64,000 bases of DNA from a virus. Shown here piece by piece: positions 50,771 to 60,052 of this stretch (its first letter is position 1; each line of letters opens with the position of its first letter). Below the pieces are notes generated by a model. It did no database searches, was not told the DNA's origin, and worked only from the letters and a program-made list of their open reading frames with translations. The stretch covers positions 124,001-188,000 of the IMG/VR virus record IMGVR_UViG_3300036985_002246; one strand, 5' to 3'. The position numbers were made by a program, and so were the translations under genes.

Positions 50771-51786
50771 CCGGAACCATGAGCGGGAAATCCGAAACAG
50801 TCCGTGGTGTGGGCCTCGACGTAGGTACCATGAATTTCGTCTCCGCCCGGCGGACCTCGAAGGGCGTCGAGACTCGCCGAATGAGGGACGCATTCCTCGA
50901 TCTCCCGCCTGAGTCGAAGAAAATGCTCAAGCTGTCGGGGGTCTCCTATGTGGACCGGGAGGACGAGATCCTGATCCTCGGCGACGCAGCCCTCGACATG
51001 GCCAACGTCTTCGGTCGTGAGGCGCGGCGTCCGCTCTCGGGTGGTCTTGTCTCCTCCACGGAGGCGGACTCCCTGGAGGTGCTGGGGCTCCTCGTCCGGA
51101 ACGTCCTCGGGCCGCCGGAGGAGCCAGGCGAGCACTGCTACTTCTCGGTCCCAGCGGCCCCGGTCGATCTGGTGGGCCGCGACGTGGTCTACCACCGTGG
51201 GATCTTCGACCGCATTGTCTCTGAGTGCGGGTACACGCCCCACTCGGGGAACGAGGCCATGGCGATCGTCTACGCCGAGACGGCGAAGGACGGCTTCTCG
51301 GGGATCGCCCTCTCGTTCGGCTCGGGCATGACCAACGTCGCGCTCTCCGTGAGCACGGTCGAGGGGTTGTCCTTCTCGGTCGGGCGGGGTGGGGACTGGA
51401 TCGACGCAGGCGCGGCGAAGTCGGTCGGGTCCACGCAGGCGCGAATGTGCTCGGTCAAGGAGAAGGGGATCGACCTCAACAACCCGACCTCCAGGGAGCA
51501 GGAGGCGCTCGCCTTCTACTACAAGAACCTCGTCGAGTACGTCCTCGACCAGATCGCCCTTCAGTTCAAGGCCGTCGAAGGCCGGTTCTCGCTCCCGAAG
51601 CCGATCCCAATCGTCGTCTCCGGGGGCACCTCCCTGGCCGGTGGGTTCCTGGAGTTCTTCATCGGGGTCTTCGAGAAGAAGCGCAAGCGGTTCCCGATCC
51701 AGGTGAGTGAGATCCGAGCCGCTAGCGACCCGCTCAACTCGGTCGCTCACGGCCTCCTCGTTCAGGCTCTCCAAGAGTACGAGTGA
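50767..51786 (+). CDS. Actin-like ATPase (ParM/MreB type)
   Basis: A 339-residue protein with actin-fold motifs in order: phosphate-1 GVGLDVGTMNFVSAR, phosphate-2 GIALSFGSGMTNVALSV and the adenosine motif IVVSGGTSLAGGF. Length suits ParM-like or MreB-like filament proteins. It would bind ATP and may polymerise to position or move phage DNA or capsids. The gene overlaps both neighbours and is followed immediately by a GIY-YIG homing nuclease. An ATG at 50779 is an alternative start. No filament partner (ParR-like) is evident. Confidence 0.7.
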   Translation: MTGTMSGKSETVRGVGLDVGTMNFVSARRTSKGVETRRMRDAFLDLPPESKKMLKLSGVSYVDREDEILILGDAALDMANVFGREARRPLSGGLVSSTEADSLEVLGLLVRNVLGPPEEPGEHCYFSVPAAPVDLVGRDVVYHRGIFDRIVSECGYTPHSGNEAMAIVYAETAKDGFSGIALSFGSGMTNVALSVSTVEGLSFSVGRGGDWIDAGAAKSVGSTQARMCSVKEKGIDLNNPTSREQEALAFYYKNLVEYVLDQIALQFKAVEGRFSLPKPIPIVVSGGTSLAGGFLEFFIGVFEKKRKRFPIQVSEIRAASDPLNSVAHGLLVQALQEYE

Positions 51787-52478
51787 TGCCTGCGGGTGGC
51801 ATTTACCTGATCAGACTTTCAGATACCCACTACTACGGTGGTAGGGCGTCCGATTTTCGCGTCAGGTGGGGGAACCATCTCTCGGCCCTGAAGGCTGGGA
51901 GACACCCAAACCCGTTCATGCAAAACGTCTTCAGCAAGCACAGACTTTTCAATGCTTCGGTGCTGTTGGAGATTCAGGACGAGTCTGGGAGGCTCAGGGC
52001 AGAGCAGGAATGGCTTGACGCCAACTTTGGCAGAGCCGGTTGTCTCAATGTCAGCCCGTCTTCCGAGCGTGGCTCCAGCAAGGGTGTGAAGAGAGCCACC
52101 CCCGAAACCGGAAAGAGAATCTCTGCGTCCCTCAAGGGAAGGCCCTGCTCTCCTGAAACGCGAGAGAAGCTGAGGTCTGCTTCAAGGAAGCGGTGGGACA
52201 CAACCACCGACTCGGAGGAAACGAGGGGGAAGAAGTCTCTCGCTGCTAGGGGACGCAAGCATACCGAGACCTCAAAGGTGAGAATGTCAGAGATTGCTCT
52301 GGGTAGGGGTGGTTTGGGGCCAAGACACCACTCGGTAGAGACACGTCAGAAGATGTCTGACAGCCAGAAGGCTCGGTTTGACAGTGCGGCCCGGCACAAG
52401 TCTTCAGAGGCGCAGAGGGCGAGGCGGGCTAGGGAGCGGGTCGCTCGTGAACAGGAGGCGACGTGTACTTCCATTTGA
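51786..52478 (+). CDS. GIY-YIG homing endonuclease with NUMOD3 repeats
   Basis: A 230-residue protein. The N-terminal GIY-YIG domain has GGIYLIRLSDTHYYGGRA and FRVRWGNHLSALKAG, with a later E (AEQEWLDANFG). Then come NUMOD3-type repeats (GVKRATPETGKRISASLKG, SPETREKLRSASRKRW, HTETSKVRMSE, HSVETRQKMSDSQK), which bind DNA. ATG 51786 overlaps the previous TGA by one base. It sits between an actin-like gene and a virion gene without splitting either. Codon use is more relaxed than in the neighbours, consistent with recent arrival. Confidence 0.85.
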   Translation: MPAGGIYLIRLSDTHYYGGRASDFRVRWGNHLSALKAGRHPNPFMQNVFSKHRLFNASVLLEIQDESGRLRAEQEWLDANFGRAGCLNVSPSSERGSSKGVKRATPETGKRISASLKGRPCSPETREKLRSASRKRWDTTTDSEETRGKKSLAARGRKHTETSKVRMSEIALGRGGLGPRHHSVETRQKMSDSQKARFDSAARHKSSEAQRARRARERVAREQEATCTSI

Positions 52479-53584
52479 CCGAAGCCACGCGCAGGCGTCT
52501 GATCAAGGAGATTAGGGCATATTGGTCCCTTCACCCACGCTATCAGGATCTGGTGGCGAATGTGCAGGGCAAGTATTCCTTCGAGGAACGCCCTCAGTAC
52601 GGGATCATTCTCAAGACCGGCTCGGCCACCAAGGTCCAGTTCTCGGCGGACAACTTCATGGGGACCGTGGCGAGCTATGTGGCTCTCGCGAGGATCCCTG
52701 GCTACGCCGGGCTGTCGGTCGAGTGGGTCCGAGAAGACGCCCTCGCAATCCAAGCGAACGGCGGGCGGTTCCCGTCGCCTGCGGGGGTCTACTACTGCGA
52801 AATGGCCACGGAGGACACGTTCTTCGTGGACCCGCTGCTCGACGTGAGAGACGAGCGGGTGCTCATGACGACGAACTCGGAGGGCTCCCTTCAGGGGATC
52901 CCCTACGCCGGGAGCCTGCGGGTCTTTGAAATGCCCAGCGGGCGGCTCCTCACCCCTGGGGTGAACTACACGATCGGAGCGGACCAGACCACGATCTACC
53001 TGGCTGTGCCTCTGGCCAACGGTCAGGCGCTCTCGGCGGACTACCGGGTCGCTGGAGCGTCCACCGGGCCGTGGAAAATGGAGCCCCAGTCGGGCCTCAG
53101 CCATGTGATCCCCGGCGTCGTGCTGGTCTTCGGTCGGCGCTACCAGAAGGGCGACCGCTGGGCGGTGGTGGTGTCTCAGATCCGCGAGCCTGCGTACCTG
53201 GAGTACGGCGGCAAGTGGGAACTGAGTATCGACATTGACATTATCGCCCGTGACGTGACCTCCCAGGTCGAGATCGCCGACCAGACGGCCATGTTCCTCT
53301 GGGCGATCCTACGCCCGAACCTGATCAACGAGGGTATCGAGATCTCCGACGTGTCCATGGGCGGCGAGTCCGAAGAAGTCTACGACGAGAACGGCGACGA
53401 CTACTTCTACAACTCGTCGATCTCCATGACCGTGGCGACCGACTGGTTCATGCACGTCCCAATCCTCCCCAGGATCTTGTCCTACCAGGAGGACGTGAAG
53501 GGGCTGCCTCAGGACCTCACCCTGTCGCCGTTCAAGGACCCGTTCTTCTCAGGGAAGTTCGAGCACTTCGAGAAGATTCTCTGA
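52463..53584 (+). CDS. Putative tail-associated virion protein
   Basis: A 373-residue protein (RDLI-like start TRRRLIKEIRAYWSLHPRY; GKWELSIDIDIIARDVTSQ; YFYNSSISMTVATDWFMHV). A helix at the N-terminus is followed by long beta regions. It contains no CATC or GATG at all. GTG 52463 lies inside the end of the homing nuclease gene. It directly precedes the tail module, so a tail terminator or neck role is likely. Confidence 0.55.
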   Translation: MYFHLTEATRRRLIKEIRAYWSLHPRYQDLVANVQGKYSFEERPQYGIILKTGSATKVQFSADNFMGTVASYVALARIPGYAGLSVEWVREDALAIQANGGRFPSPAGVYYCEMATEDTFFVDPLLDVRDERVLMTTNSEGSLQGIPYAGSLRVFEMPSGRLLTPGVNYTIGADQTTIYLAVPLANGQALSADYRVAGASTGPWKMEPQSGLSHVIPGVVLVFGRRYQKGDRWAVVVSQIREPAYLEYGGKWELSIDIDIIARDVTSQVEIADQTAMFLWAILRPNLINEGIEISDVSMGGESEEVYDENGDDYFYNSSISMTVATDWFMHVPILPRILSYQEDVKGLPQDLTLSPFKDPFFSGKFEHFEKIL

Positions 53585-53643
53585 TTGTGTGGCCCTTCGT
53601 GGCGGTGCTGTACCTATATCCGCCGCATTGAGGAGAGGCCACC

Positions 53644-54081
53644 ATTCCCGTCTTTCGCTACCAGTGCTCGTCCTGCGGATTGAACTTCTCTGCCCGCGTC
53701 GCTTCGGCGACGGCAAAGGCGAAGTGCGTCTGCGGGGCAGAAGCAGGGCAAGACCTCCCTCGGTCCTTCTCGGTGAGCACCAACGTCCCCACGCAGGGGC
53801 TGTCGGCTCCTGACACCGGGCTGTCCTCGCACGACTACGTCTATGACCGGGTCGTGGGTGAGGACTCCAGGACGAAGTGGGCGCAGATTGCGGCCCGCCA
53901 GAAGGACAAGGTTCGGGTGATCGAGGCTGAGGGTGTCACCGGCTTCGACCTCAGCCGGAAGCCAGACGGCACCTACGGGGTCATGACCCCACAGCAACGA
54001 GCGGCCTCCGAGAGGTCACGGAAGTTTCACTTCAAAATGGACGCCCACGGCAAAGCCCTGAAGGCGCAGAAGGCCACCTGA
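53644..54081 (+). CDS. FmdB-type zinc-ribbon protein with ATT start codon
   Basis: A 145-residue protein. From ATT 53644 it reads (M)PVFRYQCSSCG...CVCG, the FmdB-like pattern also seen at 16298; later residues are polar (KVRVIEAEGVTGFDL). AGGAG at 53631-53635 is ideally spaced for ATT. The first standard start in frame (TTG 53680) would delete the first CxxC and has no ribosome site. Hence ATT is proposed as the start. Role is unknown, probably structural zinc binding. Confidence 0.65.
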   Translation: MPVFRYQCSSCGLNFSARVASATAKAKCVCGAEAGQDLPRSFSVSTNVPTQGLSAPDTGLSSHDYVYDRVVGEDSRTKWAQIAARQKDKVRVIEAEGVTGFDLSRKPDGTYGVMTPQQRAASERSRKFHFKMDAHGKALKAQKAT

Positions 54082-54210
54082 ACCTGGTCACCTCCCGGTG
54101 CTTCAGCACCGTGGTCAATCACCGACTCACGCTATCCCCCGCGCTTTCCACTTCTCCTCCTTTACTCGGGAGGGGTTTGATTCACCCAGCAGTTCCAGGA
54201 GCGCGCTACC

Positions 54211-57200
54211 ATGCCGACACTTCTTCAGGGCGGATATGCACCGCCGGGCGTCTACACCCAGACCTTCTTCGGCGTCCCCCCGACCCCGACCCCGATTCCC
54301 GACCGCCTGCCTGTCTTCATTGGCACGGGTATCGAGATCCTCTCCCGCTCGAACCTCCCCGTCGTCCGTGGCTCCTCCAGCACGATCGACCAGCAGGTCG
54401 TGGACGAGGACGAGTCCGGTCGCGCCGTCGTGAACGTCTCGCCGAGTGGTGTCGTCACCCTCGGGGACTTCGACGGGTCGCTCACGAAGTTCCAGGTCCG
54501 CAATCTCCCGATCGTCTCGGGTGACGGAACGGGCACCCCGGCGGTGGACACGAGCGCCGTCTCGTGCCGGATCAACGGCTTCCCCGTCGTCGTCCTCGGG
54601 CTCGACGCCGCGAAGGGCCTCGTCGAGATCGCGGTCGCCCCGGCTGCCACGGACATTGTCCGCTGCACCTACTACTTCGACCGCTCGGACACCCTGACGA
54701 CCGACAACGTGTCGGACCAGGTCACCCAGGACGCCGCCGTCCTCGACGGCCAGGCTGGGCAGAACTTCGCGTTCTCGGCTGGCGCGAACGACGTTTTCTC
54801 AATCTCGGTGGACGGCCTCGCGTTCGTGAACGTCACCATGCCCTCGTCGGCTCCCTCGGTGAGCGGCGCAGTGGTGGCAGCGACGATCAACGGCGCAGCC
54901 GGTATCGGCTCGCTCGTCGCCACGACCTACGTCAACAACCTCGGCCAGGTCTGCCTCCGCCTCTCGGCGGACAAGTCGATCGTGATCGGGACCGGGACCT
55001 CGAACACGACCCTCGGGTTCACGCCGAACACGGCGACCTCCCGCAATCGGATCTTCTACACGTTCCAGGGTCCGATCGTGGACGGCACGGGCGGCGGTAT
55101 CACGACCACGGACCCCTCGCGGATCGTCGTCCTCGTGGACGGTGTCCAGGTCATTCCGACGGCGGTCAACGGCTCGGCTCGGAGCTTCACGCTCCCGTTC
55201 GCTCCGGCCATGGGCTCCACGGTCACGGTCAGGTACTTCTTCAACACCTGGCAGGACACGTTCGACTACCTCGCCAACATTGGCGTCACCTCGATCTCTC
55301 GGGTCGCACTGACCCCGGACGGCTCGACGGCGGGCACGTTCATTCAGGGCGTCAGCTACGTCCTGAAGGACGACGTGATCGTGTGGGGAACGGCGGCCCT
55401 GATCTCGGCTGCCACTCACACGGAGGGCGGGGCGACGCTCGGCAACTCGCAGATCCAGGCCATGCTCGTGGACAACCAGGTCTTCCTGGCCCCCTGCTCG
55501 CCGACGGTGAACAACACTGGGGTCGTCTCGGTCGAGAGCCGCACGGTGTTCCAGCTTCCGTACCAGCCCACGACGGGCAACGGTCGCGGCAACCCGCTCG
55601 GCTCGGCGCTCTACCAGACGGTGTCCAACGGACGGATCGACCTTCCGACGACCCGCCCCGACCTGATCACGGCGTACTGGGGCTTCGGCGTTCAGGACGC
55701 GATCAACCGTGGCTCGGTCACGGTCCTCAAGGTGGACAGCACGACCTCGCAGATCACGCTCGGCACGAGCGTCCCTGAGGGTGCCTCGGTCTACGCGAGC
55801 TTCTACTACAACACGCTCGTGGACATGGCGAACATTGGCTCCAGCCACGCCTACACGCTGACGTGCGTGACGGCGGGTCCGGGCGGCCTCGGCACCTACT
55901 CGCTCACCAACGGCTCGGGAACCTCCCTCTTCGGAGTGAGCCTCACGGGCAAGGGCACCGACCTCACGACCGTCGAGATCGTGTTCCCGAGCGGCTCGGA
56001 GTTCTTCCCTGACGCACGGGTCGAGGGTGCTGTCCCGGTCGAGGAGACCGCCACGATCGAGTTCGCCACGTCGGACGTGACACCGGCTCGGTTCACGAAC
56101 CTCGGACCTGGCCCCTACTACACGATCGACAACGTCTCGGACCACCTCCGGGTGACCTTCGACGGTGTCGCGGCCAACACGGGCCTCGCTGCCGGTGTGG
56201 ACCTCTCCTCGCCCACAGGTGGGACTCGCGCTGGCGCGTTCGCCCACCTCCTCGGTGAGGAGATCAAGTACACGGCGGCTTCGGGCGAGACGACCTACGA
56301 CCTCACCTCGGGTGTGGACGACGCACTCAATCTCCTCGTGGACGGCGTGCCTCTGGCAGCGACGACCGGCACGGTCGCTGGTGCCACGGCAGCTACGTTC
56401 GTCTCGGCGATCAACGCAGCGGCGGTCGCGGTGGGCAACGAGCCCTACCTCAGCAGCGCGGGTGCCTTCACCGGGTACACGGTCGCTCTCAACGAGTACG
56501 ACCAACTCACGCTCCACTACACCGGAGGCACGAGCGGTGCGTCCGGCAACCAGGTGATCACCCTCACCCCTGGTCTGTACGTCTCGGTCGGGGCGCTCGT
56601 CACCCAGATCAACACCCAACTCGCGACGGTCAACGCCACGGGCGGCCTCCTCGGCTCGGTCACGGCTTCGGCGCTCGCGTCGGGTCAGATCCGGTTCACG
56701 CTCACCCTCGGGAAGGCCAGTGACCTTCTGACCTTCGGCGGGATCCCGCTTGCGGCAGAGACGGTCACGATCGACGGCGTGGTCTACACGTTCGTCGCGG
56801 TGCCTGCCCTGCCGGGCGACGTGTTGATCGGCCTCTCGGCAACGGCCTCGCTCCAGAACCTCGTCGCAGCGATCACGCTCGGTGCGGGTGCAGGCACGCT
56901 CTACGGAACGGGCACGACGCTCCACCCGACGGTGACGGCGGCCATGGGTGTCGGCGCAACCATGCTGGCGACGGCAAAGCTCAGCGGGATCGCTGGGAAC
57001 CTGATCGCAGTCGCCTCGGGCGTCACGCTCGGAGTGTGGGCCACCCCGACGCTCCTCGGCGGTGACGACGCGGGCTACCTGGAGTTCGTGACGAACGCGG
57101 CTCCGGCTCGGGACTTCGCAATCCTGGCGGGGATCGACACGGACGCGGCAACGAACGGCAATCAGACCAAGCTCTACAACGGTCCGATCGCTCGTCGCTA

Positions 57201-59517
57201 CACGGTGGCCACCACCTCGGGTCGTCTCCCCTACGACCGGATCATGCTCCGCAACCGAATCTTCCCCGGCGGGAACTCGGTGTCCTACGCCTCGGTCCTT
57301 CCGCAGACGGGGATCACCCTCCAGGGTGGCACCGGAGCGGTGAAGGCTGGTCTTCTCAACGGCGAGACGGCTGAGGCGGTCTTCGGGGCGAACGTGAAGG
57401 CCCCGACGCTGGTCGCCTACACCGGGTGGACGGACGGTCAGGTCGCCGCTGCAACCTTCGGCGACGCCCGCGACGGCCAGGCGAACGTGATCTTCTTCGA
57501 CGGGACGGACCCGTCGAACCCCGCGAACAACCTCCTGACCTTCACGGCAGGCGGCGGGCTCGTCACCGTGGTCTTCACGGCCTCGGCTCTTGGCACGAGC
57601 ACAGCCCTTGGGCCGGTGACGGTCGCGGGCTCAGTGCTCGGTCAGATCAACGCCGCGATCGTGGCGGCTGGCCTCGCTTCGACCGTCCAGGTTCTCCAGG
57701 AGGGCTCCGCTATCCGGCTCGTCGGCGGCGGTGTCGGCCCGGCTGCAACCCTGGTGATCGGAGCGGGTAGCTCGAACAACACCCTCGGCTTCGCTGAGGG
57801 CGACTCGGCGGCCCCGGTCCCCGTCTCCACCCGCCAGTTCGTGTCGGCTCTCATGGCCCACTCCCAGGCGGCTGGTGCGTTCACGACGGCCATGCTCGCC
57901 TACGCGGCACCCAACGTGTTCTTTTTCGCAGGTCGGGCACTCGCCGGTCTCCAGAAGGACTCGACGGGCAACGTCTTCCTGTACTTCCAGAGCCTGACGC
58001 TCGGAGTCGGGTCGAGTATCGACTTCAACAACGCCACCTCGCTCAATGCTCTCGTGACCGGGACCATGCTCCTGATCACGGCGGCGGACGGGTCGTCCGG
58101 CGAGGCTGCGATCAGCGGCTTCTTCGTCACCTCCTCGAACCCCGGCCTCGGCTCGGGCTCGTCGAACACCTCGGTGTTCAACTCGGGTGTCGGCCAGGAC
58201 GGTGTGGTCGGTCAGACCTACGTGGACGACGTGACGGGCCTGACCTTCACGATCCTCCCACGCACGGGCGGGCTCGCCTACCCGACGGGCGCGAACGCGA
58301 CCCTCACCTTCCGGGTGAGCAAGACGTTCACGACCGACGGCAACATTCCGACCCTCGCCGTCCCCGGCCTCGAACTCACGGTCACGAACACCTCCTCGGT
58401 GTTCGTGGGTGACTCGGCGTTCGTGGAGACCTTCAAGAAGACCGGGTCGGAGCCCACGAACGGCGAGGTCTACTACGTCAGCTACAGCTACATGAAGCAG
58501 GACTTCACCCCGAAGTTCTTCTCGCGGCTGTCGGAGGTCGTGGCGGAGTACGGACCGGTGAGCCCGGACAACCCGCTCTCGCTCGCGGCGTACCTGGCCT
58601 TCCAGAACGGCTCGTCGATCATTGCGACCTACCAGGTGCTCAAGCAGCCTGGTTCGTCCCAGGCGAGCGAGCAGTCGTACCTCGACGCCCTCACAGCCCT
58701 GGAGGGTGCGTCCCTCCCCGGCAATATCTCGCCGACGGTCCTCGTGTTCCTGACCCCGGCGACGTACAACCTGGCGAAGTTCACCGCGATCCACTGCGAC
58801 GTGCAGTCCTCGATCCGCTACCGGTCGGAGCGCACCGCAATCTTCGGCTACGCCTCGGGCACTCAGCCGTCGCAGGCTGGTGCGCTCGCGGAGTCGGTCG
58901 GCGCAACGCGAGTTCGCTTCGTCTACCCAGACATTGCGACGCTCACCCTCACCGACGTTCTCGGCACGTCCAAGACGTACCTCGTGGACGGTCGGTACGT
59001 CGCAGGGGCTGTCGCCTCTTCGACCACCGCCCCGAGTATCGACTCGGCAACCCCGTGGACGGGTCGGCTGCTCAGCGGCTTCACGAGCCTCGCCCGGACG
59101 CTCGACGCAGTGGAGGCCAACCAGGTCGCCTCGCGTGGTGTGACCGTGATCGAGGAGCGGCTCCCCTACATGAGGATCCGCCACGGCCTCACCTCCGACA
59201 TGAGCAACACGCTCACCAAGCTGCCGACGGTCATTCAGATCGCCGACGATATGCAGCGTCGCGCTCGTGCGGTCCTCGACCAGTTCGTCGGGGTCAAGTT
59301 CCTCCCGCAGATCCTCGGGCAGATCGAGGGCCAACTCAGCGAAATGTTCAAGCGCGCTGTGCAGGGCCAGATCATCACGAGCTTCACCGGAGTCTCCGTG
59401 GTGCTCGACCCCGCCGACCCCACGGCAGTCCTCGTCGAGGCGTTCTACATTCCCGTCTTCCCGCTGCTCTACATTCAGTTGACCTTCCGCGTCTCGGCGC
59501 AGTCGGCGACGGTCTGA
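54211..59517 (+). CDS. Tail sheath protein, unusually large
   Basis: A 1768-residue protein. The start PPGVYTQTFFGVPPTPTPIPDRLPVFIGTG is a typical sheath N-terminus. The last 330 residues (AEYGPVSPDNPLSLAAYLAF, VLVFLTPATYNLAKFTAIH, GVTVIEERLPYMRIRHGLT, QILGQIEGQLSEMFKRAVQG) match the conserved sheath C-domain. Known sheaths are about 400-700 residues, so about 1000 residues are inserted beta domains. One of these, at residues 838-953, is shared with the products at 18337 and 20647. It would form the contractile outer tube. CAGGAG precedes ATG 54211. One CATC and no GATG in 5.3 kb. Confidence 0.85.
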   Translation: MPTLLQGGYAPPGVYTQTFFGVPPTPTPIPDRLPVFIGTGIEILSRSNLPVVRGSSSTIDQQVVDEDESGRAVVNVSPSGVVTLGDFDGSLTKFQVRNLPIVSGDGTGTPAVDTSAVSCRINGFPVVVLGLDAAKGLVEIAVAPAATDIVRCTYYFDRSDTLTTDNVSDQVTQDAAVLDGQAGQNFAFSAGANDVFSISVDGLAFVNVTMPSSAPSVSGAVVAATINGAAGIGSLVATTYVNNLGQVCLRLSADKSIVIGTGTSNTTLGFTPNTATSRNRIFYTFQGPIVDGTGGGITTTDPSRIVVLVDGVQVIPTAVNGSARSFTLPFAPAMGSTVTVRYFFNTWQDTFDYLANIGVTSISRVALTPDGSTAGTFIQGVSYVLKDDVIVWGTAALISAATHTEGGATLGNSQIQAMLVDNQVFLAPCSPTVNNTGVVSVESRTVFQLPYQPTTGNGRGNPLGSALYQTVSNGRIDLPTTRPDLITAYWGFGVQDAINRGSVTVLKVDSTTSQITLGTSVPEGASVYASFYYNTLVDMANIGSSHAYTLTCVTAGPGGLGTYSLTNGSGTSLFGVSLTGKGTDLTTVEIVFPSGSEFFPDARVEGAVPVEETATIEFATSDVTPARFTNLGPGPYYTIDNVSDHLRVTFDGVAANTGLAAGVDLSSPTGGTRAGAFAHLLGEEIKYTAASGETTYDLTSGVDDALNLLVDGVPLAATTGTVAGATAATFVSAINAAAVAVGNEPYLSSAGAFTGYTVALNEYDQLTLHYTGGTSGASGNQVITLTPGLYVSVGALVTQINTQLATVNATGGLLGSVTASALASGQIRFTLTLGKASDLLTFGGIPLAAETVTIDGVVYTFVAVPALPGDVLIGLSATASLQNLVAAITLGAGAGTLYGTGTTLHPTVTAAMGVGATMLATAKLSGIAGNLIAVASGVTLGVWATPTLLGGDDAGYLEFVTNAAPARDFAILAGIDTDAATNGNQTKLYNGPIARRYTVATTSGRLPYDRIMLRNRIFPGGNSVSYASVLPQTGITLQGGTGAVKAGLLNGETAEAVFGANVKAPTLVAYTGWTDGQVAAATFGDARDGQANVIFFDGTDPSNPANNLLTFTAGGGLVTVVFTASALGTSTALGPVTVAGSVLGQINAAIVAAGLASTVQVLQEGSAIRLVGGGVGPAATLVIGAGSSNNTLGFAEGDSAAPVPVSTRQFVSALMAHSQAAGAFTTAMLAYAAPNVFFFAGRALAGLQKDSTGNVFLYFQSLTLGVGSSIDFNNATSLNALVTGTMLLITAADGSSGEAAISGFFVTSSNPGLGSGSSNTSVFNSGVGQDGVVGQTYVDDVTGLTFTILPRTGGLAYPTGANATLTFRVSKTFTTDGNIPTLAVPGLELTVTNTSSVFVGDSAFVETFKKTGSEPTNGEVYYVSYSYMKQDFTPKFFSRLSEVVAEYGPVSPDNPLSLAAYLAFQNGSSIIATYQVLKQPGSSQASEQSYLDALTALEGASLPGNISPTVLVFLTPATYNLAKFTAIHCDVQSSIRYRSERTAIFGYASGTQPSQAGALAESVGATRVRFVYPDIATLTLTDVLGTSKTYLVDGRYVAGAVASSTTAPSIDSATPWTGRLLSGFTSLARTLDAVEANQVASRGVTVIEERLPYMRIRHGLTSDMSNTLTKLPTVIQIADDMQRRARAVLDQFVGVKFLPQILGQIEGQLSEMFKRAVQGQIITSFTGVSVVLDPADPTAVLVEAFYIPVFPLLYIQLTFRVSAQSATV

Positions 59518-59524
59518 ACGGGCC

Positions 59525-60025
59525 ATGGACGACTCGAAGCTCGGCGGTTCGGACGGTAACTACATGACGAAGCAGAACCTCTGGGTTCTGCATGAGACAA
59601 GTAGCCTGCTCAACGAACTGATCCCTGAGGGTGAGCCGCTGCCCGATTGGGTCGAGGCTCATATCAACTCCGCCGCCACGCATATGCAGGACGTGGCGGC
59701 GTGGGCGGCCTCCGAAGCCAAGCTCAGTATCAAGACCTCTGGGTACGGGCGTGGCTACGGTCAGGTGCTTCGAGGCGACCCTCGGTGGCTCACGGCGAAG
59801 TACCCTGGCACCGACTCCAAGGGCAACCCCTTCAAGAAGGGGGAGGAAGTGCTCTACTGGCCCTCGACCAAGACCTTCATGACTGGAAAGGACGCCCAGG
59901 ACGCCTGGCGCAAGTTCCAATCCGAGAAGGGCGACGAAGAGGGCAACCCCTACGCTCGAAGTGCCTCCAGGGTCGCCTCCAAGTACCTGGGCACCCGTTT
60001 CCGCCCCTATAGCCCGCCACGGTAA
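59525..60025 (+). CDS. Conserved virion-associated protein
   Basis: A 166-residue protein. Residues 14-70 (MTKQNLWVLHETSSLLNEL, PLPDWVEAHINSAATHMQD) and a second segment (GEEVLYWPSTKTFMTGKDAQD, WRKFQSEKGDE) are patterns I have seen in large-phage structural proteins but cannot name. It ends with SRVASKYLG. ATG 59525 lies eight bases after the sheath stop. It sits between sheath and tube, so a tail-related role is likely. Confidence 0.6.
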   Translation: MDDSKLGGSDGNYMTKQNLWVLHETSSLLNELIPEGEPLPDWVEAHINSAATHMQDVAAWAASEAKLSIKTSGYGRGYGQVLRGDPRWLTAKYPGTDSKGNPFKKGEEVLYWPSTKTFMTGKDAQDAWRKFQSEKGDEEGNPYARSASRVASKYLGTRFRPYSPPR

Positions 60026-60052
60026 GGACGGCCCTCGTCCCCACGGAGATCC

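Noticed and set aside
54799-59526. Two long minus-strand frames opposite the sheath gene
   Set aside because: Shadows of the strongly biased sheath codons; no ribosome sites or motifs.
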